DNA of 64,000 nucleotides, from assembly GCA_007751475.1 (NCBI GenBank), contig CP036434.1:6887524-6951523 (forward strand). The letters are read 5' to 3'. Shown here one piece after another: positions 8,164 to 19,200 of the stretch. Source of the DNA: Saltatorellus ferox (GTDB lineage Bacteria; Planctomycetota; UBA1135; GCA-002686595). The position numbers and the translations under genes are program-made. The notes beneath the pieces were generated by a model, which did no database searches, was not told the DNA's origin, and saw nothing but the letters and a program-made list of their open reading frames with translations. Every line of letters begins with the position of its first letter. Position 1 is the stretch's first letter.

Positions 8164-10758
8164 CTACATCGCGACGAACAGCTCGCTCGTGGCGATCGCC
8201 TTCACCATCGTGGCCAGGCCGTCACCGCCGGCTCTGACATCGGCCGCGATGGCGTCGAGGGCCGCGCGATCTCCGAAGGAAAGCGGCCGGCCCAGGGCGA
8301 ACGCGCTCATCTTGTGCACCAGCGCGGCGACGAACTGGTCCTGGCGGTTGTCCAGAAGGAAACGCTTCAGGCCTTCGATCCCCGCGAGTTCCTGACCGTT
8401 GAAGAGCACGCTGTTCGCGTCGATCGGCTTGCCCTGGACCTCGTCGCGCCAGCTCCCCGCCGCGTCGAAATTCTCGAAGGCGATGCCCCACGGATCGATC
8501 TTCGCGTGGCACGAGATGCACGCAGGGTCGTTGCGGTGGTCCTCGATCCGCTCCTTCAGCGTCATCTGCGCGATCCTTGGATCCGCCAGATCGATCATGG
8601 GGACCGCGGGCGGCGGCGGGGGCGGCGGATCGTTCAGAAGGCGCTCCAGAAGCCAGACGCCGCGCTTCAGCGGGTGGGAGTCCTTGCCGTCCGAGTTCAT
8701 GGCGAGCAGCCCGGCCTGGGCGAGCAGCCCGCCCCGCGAGCGCTGATCGCCCACGGGTACGCGGCGGAAATCGTTCCCGGTCACGCCGCCGATGCCGTAG
8801 TGCGAGGCGAGCCGCTCGTCCGCCATCGTGAAGTCAGAATGCAGGAATCCCAGCACGCTTCCGTCCGAGCGAAGGAGCTCACGGAAGAAGGCGACCGGCT
8901 CCTGCGCCATGGACTCCTTCAGGGCCGTGTCGAACTGCGGGTAGACCTTGCGGTCGATCTGCAGGTAGTCGAGGAGCGACATCCCGAGCCACTGGCGCAC
9001 GAAGTGCTTCGGAAAGCGCTCCGCCCTGGGATCGGCCAGCATGCGCTCGACCTGCTCGTCGAGCACGGCGGGGTCGCTCAGTTCGCCACGGTCTGCGAGA
9101 GCGAGCAGCTCGTCGTCGGGCGTGCTGCACCAGAGGAACATGGCGAGGCGCGTGGCAAGAGCCGCTTCGCGACTCGCCTCCGAAACGCTGTCCAGCGCAT
9201 CCGATGCACCGGGCGGGATCCCCACGAAAAGGAAGTTCGGCGACGAAAGCACCGTCGCCAGGACCTCGATCATCGCGCTCTGGAAGTCCTCCGACTCGGG
9301 GCGCAGCCGTTCGAAGAGAGCGAGCTTTCTCTCCAGCTCGTCCGCGCTCGGCGCGCGCCGCCAGGCGCGCGTGAGGAAGCTCGCGAGGACTTCCCTCGCG
9401 TAGACGGGCTCGTCGCTGGCGTGGGGGCTTTCGGGAAAGACGCACAGGTGCGATGCCGGCGGCCACTGCTCGTACACGGGCGCCTCGACCTGGACGTGGT
9501 GCAGATGAATCGCGCCGCCCGAGAGGGACGAGTTCACGAGCTTGATGTACTCGGATGGGCTCGGAAGCTCGCCCATCTTGGCCGTCTTGCGCACCCAGTT
9601 GCGCGGCGCGACCTCGTGCATGGGAACGAGGAACTCGTAGACGGCGGGCGAGCCGGGGAGCGCGTCGATCGCAAGGTCGCTGTCGCTGATACGAACCACG
9701 GCCCGCGAGTCGTTGCTCGCCTGCCAGCCGAAATGCAGCTGCAGGCTCGGGTCCGGTCGCCCCTCGCCCGCGGACTCGGCGCGCGAGGCCAGCACGCGCA
9801 CTCGCAGTAGGCCGTCCTCAGGGAGCTTCTCGCCCAGCTCGACCATGAAACCCTGACCACGAGGGATCACCCCGACGTGGTCGATGACCGCTCCGGTCGT
9901 GTACCCCATGTCACTCGGTCGCTCCGCGGTCGGCGCCCACGCGAACTGGGCTCCGTTGTAGTTCCATGACTGCCTGCCGACCCGGCCCGTGACAAGGCTC
10001 TCGAAGTGCGCGCCACCCGGTCGGCCCGCGAAGCGCTTGCGCAGCTTCGCGAGCTCTTCCTCGAGCTTCTGCGGATCGTCCGCGTGCTTCCCACGAACGG
10101 TCGCCACTTCGCTGTTCTGACGCTCCCACTCCCCCTTCGCGGCGACGTCCATGGGAATGTCCCAGTAGACCGGCGCAGGCCGCTCCCCGCGCACCGTGGC
10201 CGCGAGCAGCGCGCTCCGACCGGACTCGAAGTACGCCCGCAGCTGACTGGGCGAAAGGTGCAGCAGCTCGGAGCTGTTCTGGAAGCCGTCCTCCGACGTG
10301 GGATCGGGAGGCAGATCGTCCGCGAAGCGGTAAGGAAGCCCGAAGAGATCCTGGAGCGCGTACTCGTACTCGTAGCGCGTCATCCGCCGGAGCGCCGAGT
10401 GCTCGATCGCCCCCTTCCGCGCCATCGACGCGTTCTGCACCTCGATGGAGAGCCACTCGACGAGCTGGCCGCGGTCAGCGCCAGCGAGCTCCCCCTCACC
10501 CTCGGGTGGCATCTCGCCGTTGCTGACGACCGACAGCACGTCGAGCCAGAGATCCACGTCCTCGCCGTGGACGAGGTCAGGATCGAGTTCATCCACACGA
10601 AAGCCGCCACGCTCCTTCTCGGGCCCGTGGCAGGGAAGGCAGGTGCTGCTGAGGATCGGCTCGATATCCGCCTGGAAGGTGGCGAGGTCCGGCTCCTGCG
10701 CCACGCACACGAGCGCGGCGGAGAGGAGATAGTGACGGGTGTAGCGCGCGCTGGTCAT
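8164..10758 (-). CDS. DUF1592/PSD-type secreted cytochrome protein
   Basis: An 864-residue Planctomycete secreted cytochrome protein. The start at 10758 gives a short signal-like N-terminus (RHYLLSAALVCVA). An N-terminal cytochrome domain follows, with a heme motif CLPCH at residues 40-44 and a downstream NGEMPPEGEGEL, typical of PSCyt1. Then come the PSD3/DUF1587 region (LRRMTRYEYEYALQDLFG), DUF1592 and DUF1588 regions in the second half, and a C-terminal CISCHAKIDPWGIAFENFD with a second CxxCH near residue 748 followed by DUF1585. Domain order matches the family. It is probably periplasmic, with heme attached by the c-type maturation system. Polyproline PPPPPPPAVPMID marks an interdomain linker. 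Its usual partner, DUF1552, lies nearby at 5041-6462. Confidence 0.9.
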   Translation of the reverse strand: MTSARYTRHYLLSAALVCVAQEPDLATFQADIEPILSSTCLPCHGPEKERGGFRVDELDPDLVHGEDVDLWLDVLSVVSNGEMPPEGEGELAGADRGQLVEWLSIEVQNASMARKGAIEHSALRRMTRYEYEYALQDLFGLPYRFADDLPPDPTSEDGFQNSSELLHLSPSQLRAYFESGRSALLAATVRGERPAPVYWDIPMDVAAKGEWERQNSEVATVRGKHADDPQKLEEELAKLRKRFAGRPGGAHFESLVTGRVGRQSWNYNGAQFAWAPTAERPSDMGYTTGAVIDHVGVIPRGQGFMVELGEKLPEDGLLRVRVLASRAESAGEGRPDPSLQLHFGWQASNDSRAVVRISDSDLAIDALPGSPAVYEFLVPMHEVAPRNWVRKTAKMGELPSPSEYIKLVNSSLSGGAIHLHHVQVEAPVYEQWPPASHLCVFPESPHASDEPVYAREVLASFLTRAWRRAPSADELERKLALFERLRPESEDFQSAMIEVLATVLSSPNFLFVGIPPGASDALDSVSEASREAALATRLAMFLWCSTPDDELLALADRGELSDPAVLDEQVERMLADPRAERFPKHFVRQWLGMSLLDYLQIDRKVYPQFDTALKESMAQEPVAFFRELLRSDGSVLGFLHSDFTMADERLASHYGIGGVTGNDFRRVPVGDQRSRGGLLAQAGLLAMNSDGKDSHPLKRGVWLLERLLNDPPPPPPPAVPMIDLADPRIAQMTLKERIEDHRNDPACISCHAKIDPWGIAFENFDAAGSWRDEVQGKPIDANSVLFNGQELAGIEGLKRFLLDNRQDQFVAALVHKMSAFALGRPLSFGDRAALDAIAADVRAGGDGLATMVKAIATSELFVAM

Positions 10759-10886
10759 GATCGTTCGACTCCGCTGTGAGCGTACGGCGTGACCCCACTC
10801 CCTGCCATCCTCGAAGGTTCGTTCACGGGCCCAAGGGACACGTTGCAACTGTGTAGTGCGCAGGAGCACCTGGTAGCCTTGCCCCC

Positions 10887-11357
10887 ATGCCTGCACCGCT
10901 CGAACCGGGACTCTACGAACAGCTGATCGACGCCTGGCTGGAGGAGCGACTCTCCACCGCGTCCGAGAGCCGCGCCGAGATCCAGGAGACCCGTCTTGAT
11001 ACAGCCATGGCGGCCGACCGTCTCGCGATGCACTTCGGGCGCCTTCTGGAGCGCGCCATCCTGGACCTTCCGGAGAAGCAACGAAGACGCCGCGGCGTCG
11101 AGCTCACCCGCGCGTTGGTCGAGGAGGCGCGCTACGCCTGGAAAGCTCCCCGGGAGAACGCTGTCGATCCGGCATGGACCGCTCAGCTCGGAGAGAGCAC
11201 CTCCGTCTCAGGCGCTCAGAAGATCAGGCCCAGCGACACCGAAACCAGCGGCGGCGACGTCGACACGCCTTCGCGATCCGCCCACAGGACGCGGACCTCG
11301 GGGGCCAGAGAGACCGAATCGTTCAAGCGGATCTTCGCGGCCAGGCCCGGGCCGTAG
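10887..11357 (+). pseudogene. 5' fragment of a DUF3427-type DEAD/DEAH helicase gene
   Basis: The first 90 or so residues (EPGLYEQLIDAWLEERL, later ADRLAMHFGRLLERAILDLP) look like the N-terminal region that precedes the helicase core in DUF3427 superfamily II helicases. The rest of the gene, including all helicase motifs, is missing. The frame runs on to 11357 only by reading antisense through the end of the beta-barrel-like gene on the opposite strand (11216-11833), and that part is not protein-like. The natural reading is a gene truncated by a deletion that joined it to an unrelated neighbour. Family assignment rests on pattern similarity alone. Confidence 0.5.
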
Positions 11358-11833
11358 AGCCACACGTCGGCTTCGAGGTCATCGAGGAGATAGTCCTTGC
11401 CAGCATTGTCCTGGCTGGGCCAGTACCGTCCCCCACGAATCGAGCCCGTCAGCGTCAGGTTCTCCGTCTGGTGAAAGTCCCAGAGGATCGGGAGCCAGAG
11501 GTACGTGCCGTAGGTGAACTCGACCGTGGGATCGATCGAGAGCGCCTGGTCCTCGGTGAGCAGCACCGCGTAGTTCACGTCGATCCCCAGGATGCCGAGG
11601 TTCGTGATCTGGACACCCAGGTCAAAGCGCTCGTCGAGGCCGAAGCGCACCTGGCCCTCCAGGGTCGGCAACGCGGCGAAGTCGCCGTCCTCCTCGCCGA
11701 CGAAAGAACCGAGTGCGAACGCGCCCTGGACCTCCCCTTTCTCGATGGGACGCGCCGTATGCAGGGTCGCCGTGGAATAGCAGCTTGCGAAGAGCCCAGA
11801 AACCACCAGGAGATGAGCGAACGAGCGATTCAT
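11216..11833 (-). CDS. Putative outer-membrane beta-barrel lipoprotein
   Basis: A 205-residue exported protein. Its N-terminus (MNRSFAHLLVVSGLFASCYS) has a lipobox-like LFASC, consistent with a lipoprotein. The remainder alternates short hydrophobic and polar stretches with aromatic residues, for example VQGAFALGSFVGE, LGVQITNLGILGIDVNYAVL, IDPTVEFTYGTYLWLPI and the C-terminal VSVSLGLIF, as expected for outer-membrane beta strands ending in an aromatic residue. The start codon overlaps the stop of the upstream aminotransferase gene by 4 bp (11830-11833), so the two are translationally coupled. No specific family was recognised. Its 3' part overlaps the open frame of the helicase fragment on the other strand. 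Confidence 0.7.
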   Translation of the reverse strand: MNRSFAHLLVVSGLFASCYSTATLHTARPIEKGEVQGAFALGSFVGEEDGDFAALPTLEGQVRFGLDERFDLGVQITNLGILGIDVNYAVLLTEDQALSIDPTVEFTYGTYLWLPILWDFHQTENLTLTGSIRGGRYWPSQDNAGKDYLLDDLEADVWLYGPGLAAKIRLNDSVSLAPEVRVLWADREGVSTSPPLVSVSLGLIF

Positions 11834-13116
11834 GCGACGAAGGGGGACAGGGCCGCGCGCAGGTCCTCGAAGATGGTCGGAACGGCCTCCATTCGCAGTG
11901 TCCCCACGGACACCCTGAACCAGGGCGCCTTGCGGTCACCTCCGAACGCGTAGAACGGGACAATGCCGAGCCGCGCCTCTCGGATGAGGAAGAGCGTCAC
12001 TTCCTCCGCGTCGTTCAGTACCGTGCCATCGGCCATGGGCCGCCCCTGGAGATCGATCTTCACCGTGAGGTACAGGGCCCCCTCTGCCTGGATCGCATCG
12101 ACCGGGAAACCCTCTTGCTTGAGAGCCAGGAAGCCCTCGTGGAGAGCGCCCACGCGCTCCTGGATCTTCCCGAGGTGCTCGGCGATGATTCCGTCCACGA
12201 CCGCCTCCTGCTGCAGCAGCCGGGCGGTCGCGATCTGCTCTGGCTTCGGCGCCCACGCGCCGATGTGGCCGAGCAGCGAATGCATTCGCTTCATGATGTG
12301 CTCCGGGCCGAACGCCCAGCCCACGCGCACGCCCGTCGCCGCGAACGCCTTGGACACGCCGTCGATGAAGATGGTGTACGGGCGCATCTCCGGCCGCAGG
12401 GACACTGGATCCACGTGGACCGTGTCGCCGAGGGTGAGCGCGGAGTAGATCTGGTCGTAGAGGAGATAGAGCGGCTTGCGATCCCCGCGCCGGGCGTTCT
12501 CCTCCAGAACGAGATCACAGATCGCCGCCAGCTGATCCGCCGTGAACGAGGTCCCCGTCGGATTCAGCGGTGAGCACACGGCCAGGAGCGACGCCCCCGC
12601 CAGATGCGGCCGCAGGTCCTCCGCCGTCGGAAGGAATCGGTTGTCGGGCGACGTCTGCACGGCGACCTGCTCGCCGCTGGTGAGGAACGAGTAGTGGTTG
12701 TTGTTCCAGCTCGGGATCGGGAAGACCACCTTGTCGGTCGGGTCCACCACGGTGCGGAACGCGGCGTAGATGAGCGGCCTTCCGCCGCTGGCGATGAGCA
12801 CCTCGTCCTTGCTGTAGTCGAGCCCCTGCTTGCGCGCGAGGTGGCGGCTGACCGCCGCCCGCAGCGGCTCCATGCCGTTGGCCTGCGGGTAGTTGGTGTG
12901 GCCTTCGCGATACGCCGTGAGGATCTCTTCCAGGTAGGCGTCGGGCAGCGGGAACACCTTGGGATCGAAGTCGCCAATCGTGAGGTTGGCGATCTTGTCC
13001 CCGGCCGCGATGCGGGCATTCAGCTGGCCGCCGATCTTGATGATCTCCGAGCCGATCAGGTTCTCGGCCAGGTTCGAGAGGGGCGTAGCCGCGGGGGCGG
13101 GCGTGCTGATGGACAT
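11830..13116 (-). CDS. PLP-dependent class I aminotransferase
   Basis: A 428-residue fold-type I aminotransferase of the aspartate-aminotransferase-like group. Visible landmarks are IANLTIGDFDPKVFPLP near the N-terminus, the NPTGTSFTADQL motif, LYLLYDQIYSAL with the PLP-nitrogen Asp, and GVSKAFAATGVRVGWAFG with the catalytic Lys. It probably transaminates an alpha-amino acid with 2-oxoglutarate in the cytosol; the exact substrate is not readable from sequence. The ATG at 13116 gives a natural N-terminus and follows directly after the 3' end of the giant exported protein's gene on the same strand (92 bp). It is translationally coupled to the downstream beta-barrel-like gene by an ATGA overlap, so an operon is likely, although no functional link between the products is obvious. 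Confidence 0.9.
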   Translation of the reverse strand: MSISTPAPAATPLSNLAENLIGSEIIKIGGQLNARIAAGDKIANLTIGDFDPKVFPLPDAYLEEILTAYREGHTNYPQANGMEPLRAAVSRHLARKQGLDYSKDEVLIASGGRPLIYAAFRTVVDPTDKVVFPIPSWNNNHYSFLTSGEQVAVQTSPDNRFLPTAEDLRPHLAGASLLAVCSPLNPTGTSFTADQLAAICDLVLEENARRGDRKPLYLLYDQIYSALTLGDTVHVDPVSLRPEMRPYTIFIDGVSKAFAATGVRVGWAFGPEHIMKRMHSLLGHIGAWAPKPEQIATARLLQQEAVVDGIIAEHLGKIQERVGALHEGFLALKQEGFPVDAIQAEGALYLTVKIDLQGRPMADGTVLNDAEEVTLFLIREARLGIVPFYAFGGDRKAPWFRVSVGTLRMEAVPTIFEDLRAALSPFVA

Positions 13117-13208
13117 GGTTGGGTGGGAGCGGGCGGAACCGGAGGAGGACCGCGCGGAGCATGAACTCGGCCGGCTCCCCGGTCAATCCCCGTTCCGCCC
13201 CCGATGGT

Positions 13209-16200
13209 TCAGCGAGCCGGCGGCCCCAGCTCAAGCATCTTCGCCCCTGCCTCCCCATGCATCACGAGCAGCGCATACCGCACGACCTCGGGGCCGCTCA
13301 CCCCCGACAGCGACACGTAGTCGAAGCGGCCGCGCAGGTCGGTGTAGCCGTCCTTGTGGAAGCGGATCCCCCCGTCCTCCAGCAGGGCGTAGACCTTGAC
13401 GTACGCCTTCGGGAGCGGCTCTCCTGACGCACCCCCGCGGACCTTGATCTGCCCGTAGCGCTCGATGCCCTGCACCGCCAGATCGCCCGAGAAGTAGGTG
13501 GCCTGACGCGAGACCCCCGCCCCGCGCACCTCGACCACGACGTTCGCGGTCCGAAGCTCGTCGGGCAGGTCGATGGCGAGCGTCGACTGACCGCTCTGGA
13601 CCGGCACGCGATCGATCCGCATCGGCCGGACCACCCCGAAGGCGCCCTGGCCGCCCCGCACGAAAGGACTGTTCGAGAACAGGAACTCCACGTCCATCCT
13701 GTGGTAGCGGACTTCCAGCTCGTCGATCGACTCGACGCTCACCAGCACCTGTCCCCCATCCACTTCGACGCCGAGCATCGGCTCGGCGCCCGCGAGCGCG
13801 CCCTGGCCCATGTCGCGGTCATCGGAGTCCGCCCCGCGGCTTCCGCCGCCCTGGCCCTCGATCTCCTCCGCCTGGGAGAGCACGTGGCGGAAGCGCGAGC
13901 GCCACAGGTCCACGGGGTAGTCGACGTATCCCTGCGCGACCTTGCGGGCCGCGGGTACGTCTTCGGAGTAGAACGCCATGTAAGCGGTCATGTAGTCGTA
14001 CTGCACGCTCGTGCGGAGCGCCGCCGCATCGATGCTGGCGTGGACCTCGAGGGCCTCGGCCACCCGGTCCTGGAGCAAGAGGTAGTACACGAGTTCCATG
14101 CGCGCCTCAGCATCGATTTCTTCGTCGAGAACGAGCGTCGCGAGGAACCGCTCGTACTGCGCGCGGAACTGATCGTTCAGGATCCTGCGTTCGCCGCCGA
14201 ACTCGTGGGTCCGACCGTTCACGAGCGGCTCGTAGGCGAGGTGTTCGTAGATCCCGCGGCTCCGCGGATCCAGGCTCAGGAACGCCGACTCGAAGGGCGC
14301 GCCGACCCTCCGAACCAGGGGCTCCTGGCCCCCCAGGAAGCGACGCGTGCGGGCCGCATCGCGATGCTGGACCGCGTACTTCCATAGCACGTCCGGATAG
14401 ACGCCGCGCGTCCCGAGGAGCGCCGTGACCTTCACGAACGCCTCGGGGTCCCCCATGCGCCAGGCGAGCTTCGCCAGGTCAAGCTCCCTCGGGTTACGGT
14501 CACGCAACGCGTCCAGCACGGCCGGAAGCTCCGCGTTCTGGGAGATCCACGCCCAGGTCGTCCGATCGACCTCGGTCGCCTCGTCCACCACCTCGAGCGT
14601 CGCGGGCTCGGCCGCTGCAAACAGCGTCTCCCCGCGCCCGACGTGCAGCGGGTAGTCGCGGTAGCTCCCCGGCTCCGGGAAGTAGAAGAACGTCTCCATC
14701 GAGAACGTGCCGTAGCTCGAGAGGTCCAGGGGATACGCCTTGGTCATGCGCGTACCGCCGAGCGCGATCGCGCCCTCGGGGATCTGCGCCAGGAGTTCCG
14801 CCTGGACCGTTCTCGACGACGGGTTGGTCACCACCATGCGGCAGCCGTAGCGCACGCCCGCCAGGAACTCGCCTGTCACGAAGACCTCACGCGTCACGCC
14901 GTCCACGGTCTCCGTCGGGCGAGCCGGGTCGAAGAAGTCCTGGCCCGCCAGCAGGCCGGAGGCTCCTTCCGCAGGCGTCGCGGGCGCGATGTCCTCCAGC
15001 GCGAGCAACATCGGCGCCGCGGCCGTCAGCGTCACGCTGCGCGCCTCCGAAGACACCGAGGGCTCCTCGGCCTCGAACGGCAGGTCGAGGAACGCGAGCG
15101 CGAGAAGCTTCTCCGTCACGCTGCGGTTCGCCAGCGGGAAGAACGTCGAGGCGAACGCGCTCGATCCCTGCTCCGCCTCCGCGAAGTCGACCCAGAACGG
15201 CGACACCGTGACGAGGTCCGCGTTCATGCGCTGGAGCGGAACGCGCCAGTAGTGGGTCTCCGCGTATTCCCGGGTCACGTCGAGGTCGCGGAAGTAGAAG
15301 CCCTCCACCCGCTCGCGGCTGCTGAGCGCCTTCTGATCGTTCATGGCATCTTCGACCTCGAACTCCTCGAGGATGGCGAGACCGCCTTTGATCTCGTCGC
15401 CCTGTACCTCGTCGGCCAGAACGGTCTCTCGCAGGTCTTCTTCGCCGCGGCCCAGGAAGAAATCGTCGCTACTGGAAACGACGCCGTTCGAAGGGACCGT
15501 GGGACCCGGCGACGCAGGACCAGCGCGGGGTGCGCTACTACCACCGCCACCTCCACCACCAGGCGTCACCGTATCGCCGGGTCCGCGGTAGCGCTTCTCG
15601 AGAGCTTCAGACTTCGATCGCCGTGCCTCGGTGCTCGCCTTCACGAGCGAGTCTCCGAGCGCCGAGCCACCGGCCTCCAGGCCACGGCTCGCCAGAATCT
15701 CCGCGAACGAATCGTCCAGCGAAAACGTACCGGGTGGGAGCAGCCGGAGCATGTCCAGGGTGATCGTGCCCGCGTCTCCCCCGGTCTCGCGCAAGAGCAG
15801 GATCATCTCGACCACGTTGAGCCGCTCCCGTCGCCACGGCTCCAGGTATCGGGACAGATCGCGACCCAGAAGCCAGTCGTCCATGAAGGTCGCGTGCCCC
15901 TTGCTGCTGAGGTGCGGCACGACGATCGACTCGAAGAACGCAGGGTCCCGCTCGCGCAGGAACACGTGCAGCTCGTGACACGCGAACTCCGAGTACTTCG
16001 TCCGCTTCTCTTCGTCCGTCAGCTCCGGCCAGCGCGTCAGAAACTCGAACTTCGCGAACTCCTCGGTGCCGCCGCCGCTCGTCCGATACAGCTCGAAGAC
16101 GTCGGCGAGGCTGCCGAAGGTCTTGGCACCCGCGTTCGGCGCATCGCGGATCACGTAGGACTCACCGGCGTCGAGGAACGTGATACGCCGCTGCTGGGTC

Positions 16201-19200
16201 ATCGGCTTCGCCGGATCGAGAGCGTCCACGAGTCGTCGCTCACGGGTGACCCTCGGAGCTTCGCCGCGGATCAACAGCTCGTCGACCGTGACCTCGTCGT
16301 CCATCGCGACGATCTGCACGATGCACTTGTTGCCGAGATCCGCCACGGGGACCCGCACCACGCCGTTCTCGTCGGGTCGCAGATCGGTCAGAAACACGGC
16401 GCCCTCGGCCAGGAAGTCCGGCGCATGGAAGGCCGCGCCCCTGGCGGCTTCCCCGCCCCGATTTCGTCCCTGTTTGCCCACACCACCGGCGGCCCTCAGG
16501 TTACGCCGGCCCCCGAAGCGCCCGCCATGGCTCCCGCCGGCGGCCATCACGTCGCTGGTGCTCTTGAGGTCCCAGGGGTTCAGCAGATAGCCCGGCCGCG
16601 TCAGCATGTTGCCCGGGTAGTGCTCGAGGAGCCGCCGGTCGAGGATGTAGCGATACTCGTCACTGATGGCGCGGCCCGACTCGTAGAGGCTCGACGCGGC
16701 GCTGAACTCCGAGATCCCCGTCCGCGCCGTCGAGTCCAGGCCAAGGGCCGCCATGGCAGGCCTCGGCTCGACGTAGCGCGTGGCGACGACGTGGACGCGG
16801 GCGCTGGACGACGACCCGCCGAGCTGCACCCGGATCGCGTCCGCGTCCTTCGATACGCGCTTGATCTGGAGCGGCACCGGGTCCGTGGCCACGAGCGCGT
16901 GTCCGTCCCCCACCACCTGTCCGAACGTGACTTCGCCCTCCAGTACGCGCACGCGAATCGCTCGCTGGAAGCGCTCCAGCGTGAGGAGGTACTCGCCCTC
17001 GCCGAGCCCGTCGATCACGAGGTAGCCATCCTTCAGGGACAGCGCGTCGAAGTGATCGCGAAGCGGGTTCCCCCAGGCGTCGAGGGAGAGCAGTGAAGCC
17101 AGCGAGCGCGAGATCTCGCTCGTTCCCACGGAGTAGGGCACGCGCAGCGCCTGGCCCGCGCGCCCGTTCAGTCGGTCCGGGAGGCCGAGCGCCTGCACCT
17201 GCCCCAGGTTCCACTGATTCGAGAGGTGGACGGGTGACTCGAGGCTCACCGTCGAAACGTCCGCCAGCGGACCGAGTTCGATGCGCCCGCTCGCGTCCGT
17301 CTTGAGCCGCACCTTGGCGTCGGCGCGCACCAGTCGGTTCCGGAACGCGAGGCGCACCTCGGTGTCCGCCAGCGGTTCGCCAGCGCGGCCCAGGAGTTCC
17401 AGCCCATAGCCGTCCGGAGTCCGCGTGAGATACGAGTGAAAGGGAACCGACGCGTGCCTCTGGTTCACAGGGAAGGTCTCGGGCTCGGATTGAAGCTCGA
17501 TGTCTTCTCCCTTCGTGAGACCACGCACCGTGCCGACCAGGCGGACCTCCAGAGAATCGATGCGTTCGGGCACCTGGATCGTGTGCACGATGTCGCCGGC
17601 TTCGCTGAAGTCGAAGCCTCGCGCGAGGCTCTGGCTCCTCGTCCCGTCCTCGGTCGTCGCGGTCACGACGAGCCCTGGATCCTCCAGCGCCTCCAGGGGA
17701 ATTCTCTGGCCGTTCAGGAGCAGCGCGGGCCGCGCGACCACCGTCGCCTTCATGCCCGCCAGCAGCCCCTCGAGCGGCGTATGGATGGCGGCCTTCAGCC
17801 TGTACGACTCAGCGCTGTGCGAGAAGCGCGCGAACGACGTGACGTTGCCTGCTCGGAGCAGCACGTCTGTCGGCCCGCCTTCCGGAGAGTAGGGCACGAG
17901 GATCTCGCCGTCCCCGTCGGCGAGGTAGTCCCTTCCGCCGAAGCGCACGATGGCCCCGTTCTGCGTCTCACCCGCTTCGTCCAGGACGCGCAGTAGCTGA
18001 CCCGCCGCCGTGGGCCGCACGAGCAGCTGAAGATGACCCTTCACGATCACCGCGCGGCTCGAAACGCCGGATCCGATGAGTTCGACGACGTACGTGCCCG
18101 GTTTCGCCAGCGCGTCGAGCGAGATCTGCCGCCTCACCCGCCGGAGCGGCGGCGCGTCGAACTCCAGCACCTGGCTTTCGTTGGGCACGAGCCCCTCGAG
18201 ATCGAGGCTCGAGTCCACCTCACGCCCGAAGCGATCGAAGTACGCGACGGCGTCGATCTCGAACACCTTCACGATCATCCGATCCACGTTCTTGACGTCG
18301 ACCTGCAGCGTCACCGGATCGTTGGCCCCGAACGCCCGCGGATTCGTTCGGGCGAACTGGAGGTCGACGCGCCCGCGGAGCGCCTCCGCGCGGGTCGCAC
18401 CGAGCATCTTGATGTAGACGTCGCTCTGCGCGGGGTCTCCGTGGAGGAGCTGCGCCTCCGCGAAGACCCGCCGCACGTAGTTCTCTTCGAGCAGGCCGGC
18501 GAAGCGGTCGTACCCGCTGGCCCCACGGAAGACCTGGAGCAAGCACTCCGTCACGACCGCCTCTTCATTCCCGATGGCCGGGAACGGCGTGATCCCGCCG
18601 TAGGCTTCACCGAGAGCGGCCTTGTGAACCCCGTCCTGGCGGGTCCGCAGGTAGAGGGTCGAGGCCCGCGGAAGCCGCAGGTACGCCATGAGACGCTCTT
18701 CGTCCACCATGCCCCCTTCGAGATCGTCGAGGTCGAAGACGAGCCAGTGATAGAGAAGATGCGCCTTCAGCGAGACGAAGGCGGAGGGAAGCAGCGACGC
18801 GAACTCCCACGCGCGCTCCAGGTAGGCGAGCTGATCGGCGCGGTCGCCCATCGACTCCGGAAAGCGCGGCGCGAGCCGCGTCATGACGGCGTCCACGTAG
18901 TCGCGGTTCGACAGGACCTCGGGGCGCGCTGCCCTGAGGGATTCGAGCTGCGGCAACGTCAGCAGGCGGTGGATCTTGCGCTGACCGAATGGGACCGTCC
19001 GCTCCATCGAGAGGTCCGAGACGACGAGCTCCAGCAGGCCGGGGACGTCGGGGCGCTGAAGGGCGTTCAGAAGCGAGGCGCGCTGCCTGTCGGACAGCGG
19101 GCGCCGCACGAGCGTCTCGAGCAGCGTCGGGTCCATGTCCCCGAACGGGTTCGTCGTGTCCCGCTCCAGCACCCTCCCGAGGAGCGTCTCGGTGGAGATC

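Noticed and set aside
14643..17096. An 817-codon plus-strand frame inside the giant exported gene
   Set aside because: Antisense shadow; composition rich in Arg, Val and Glu with no domain.
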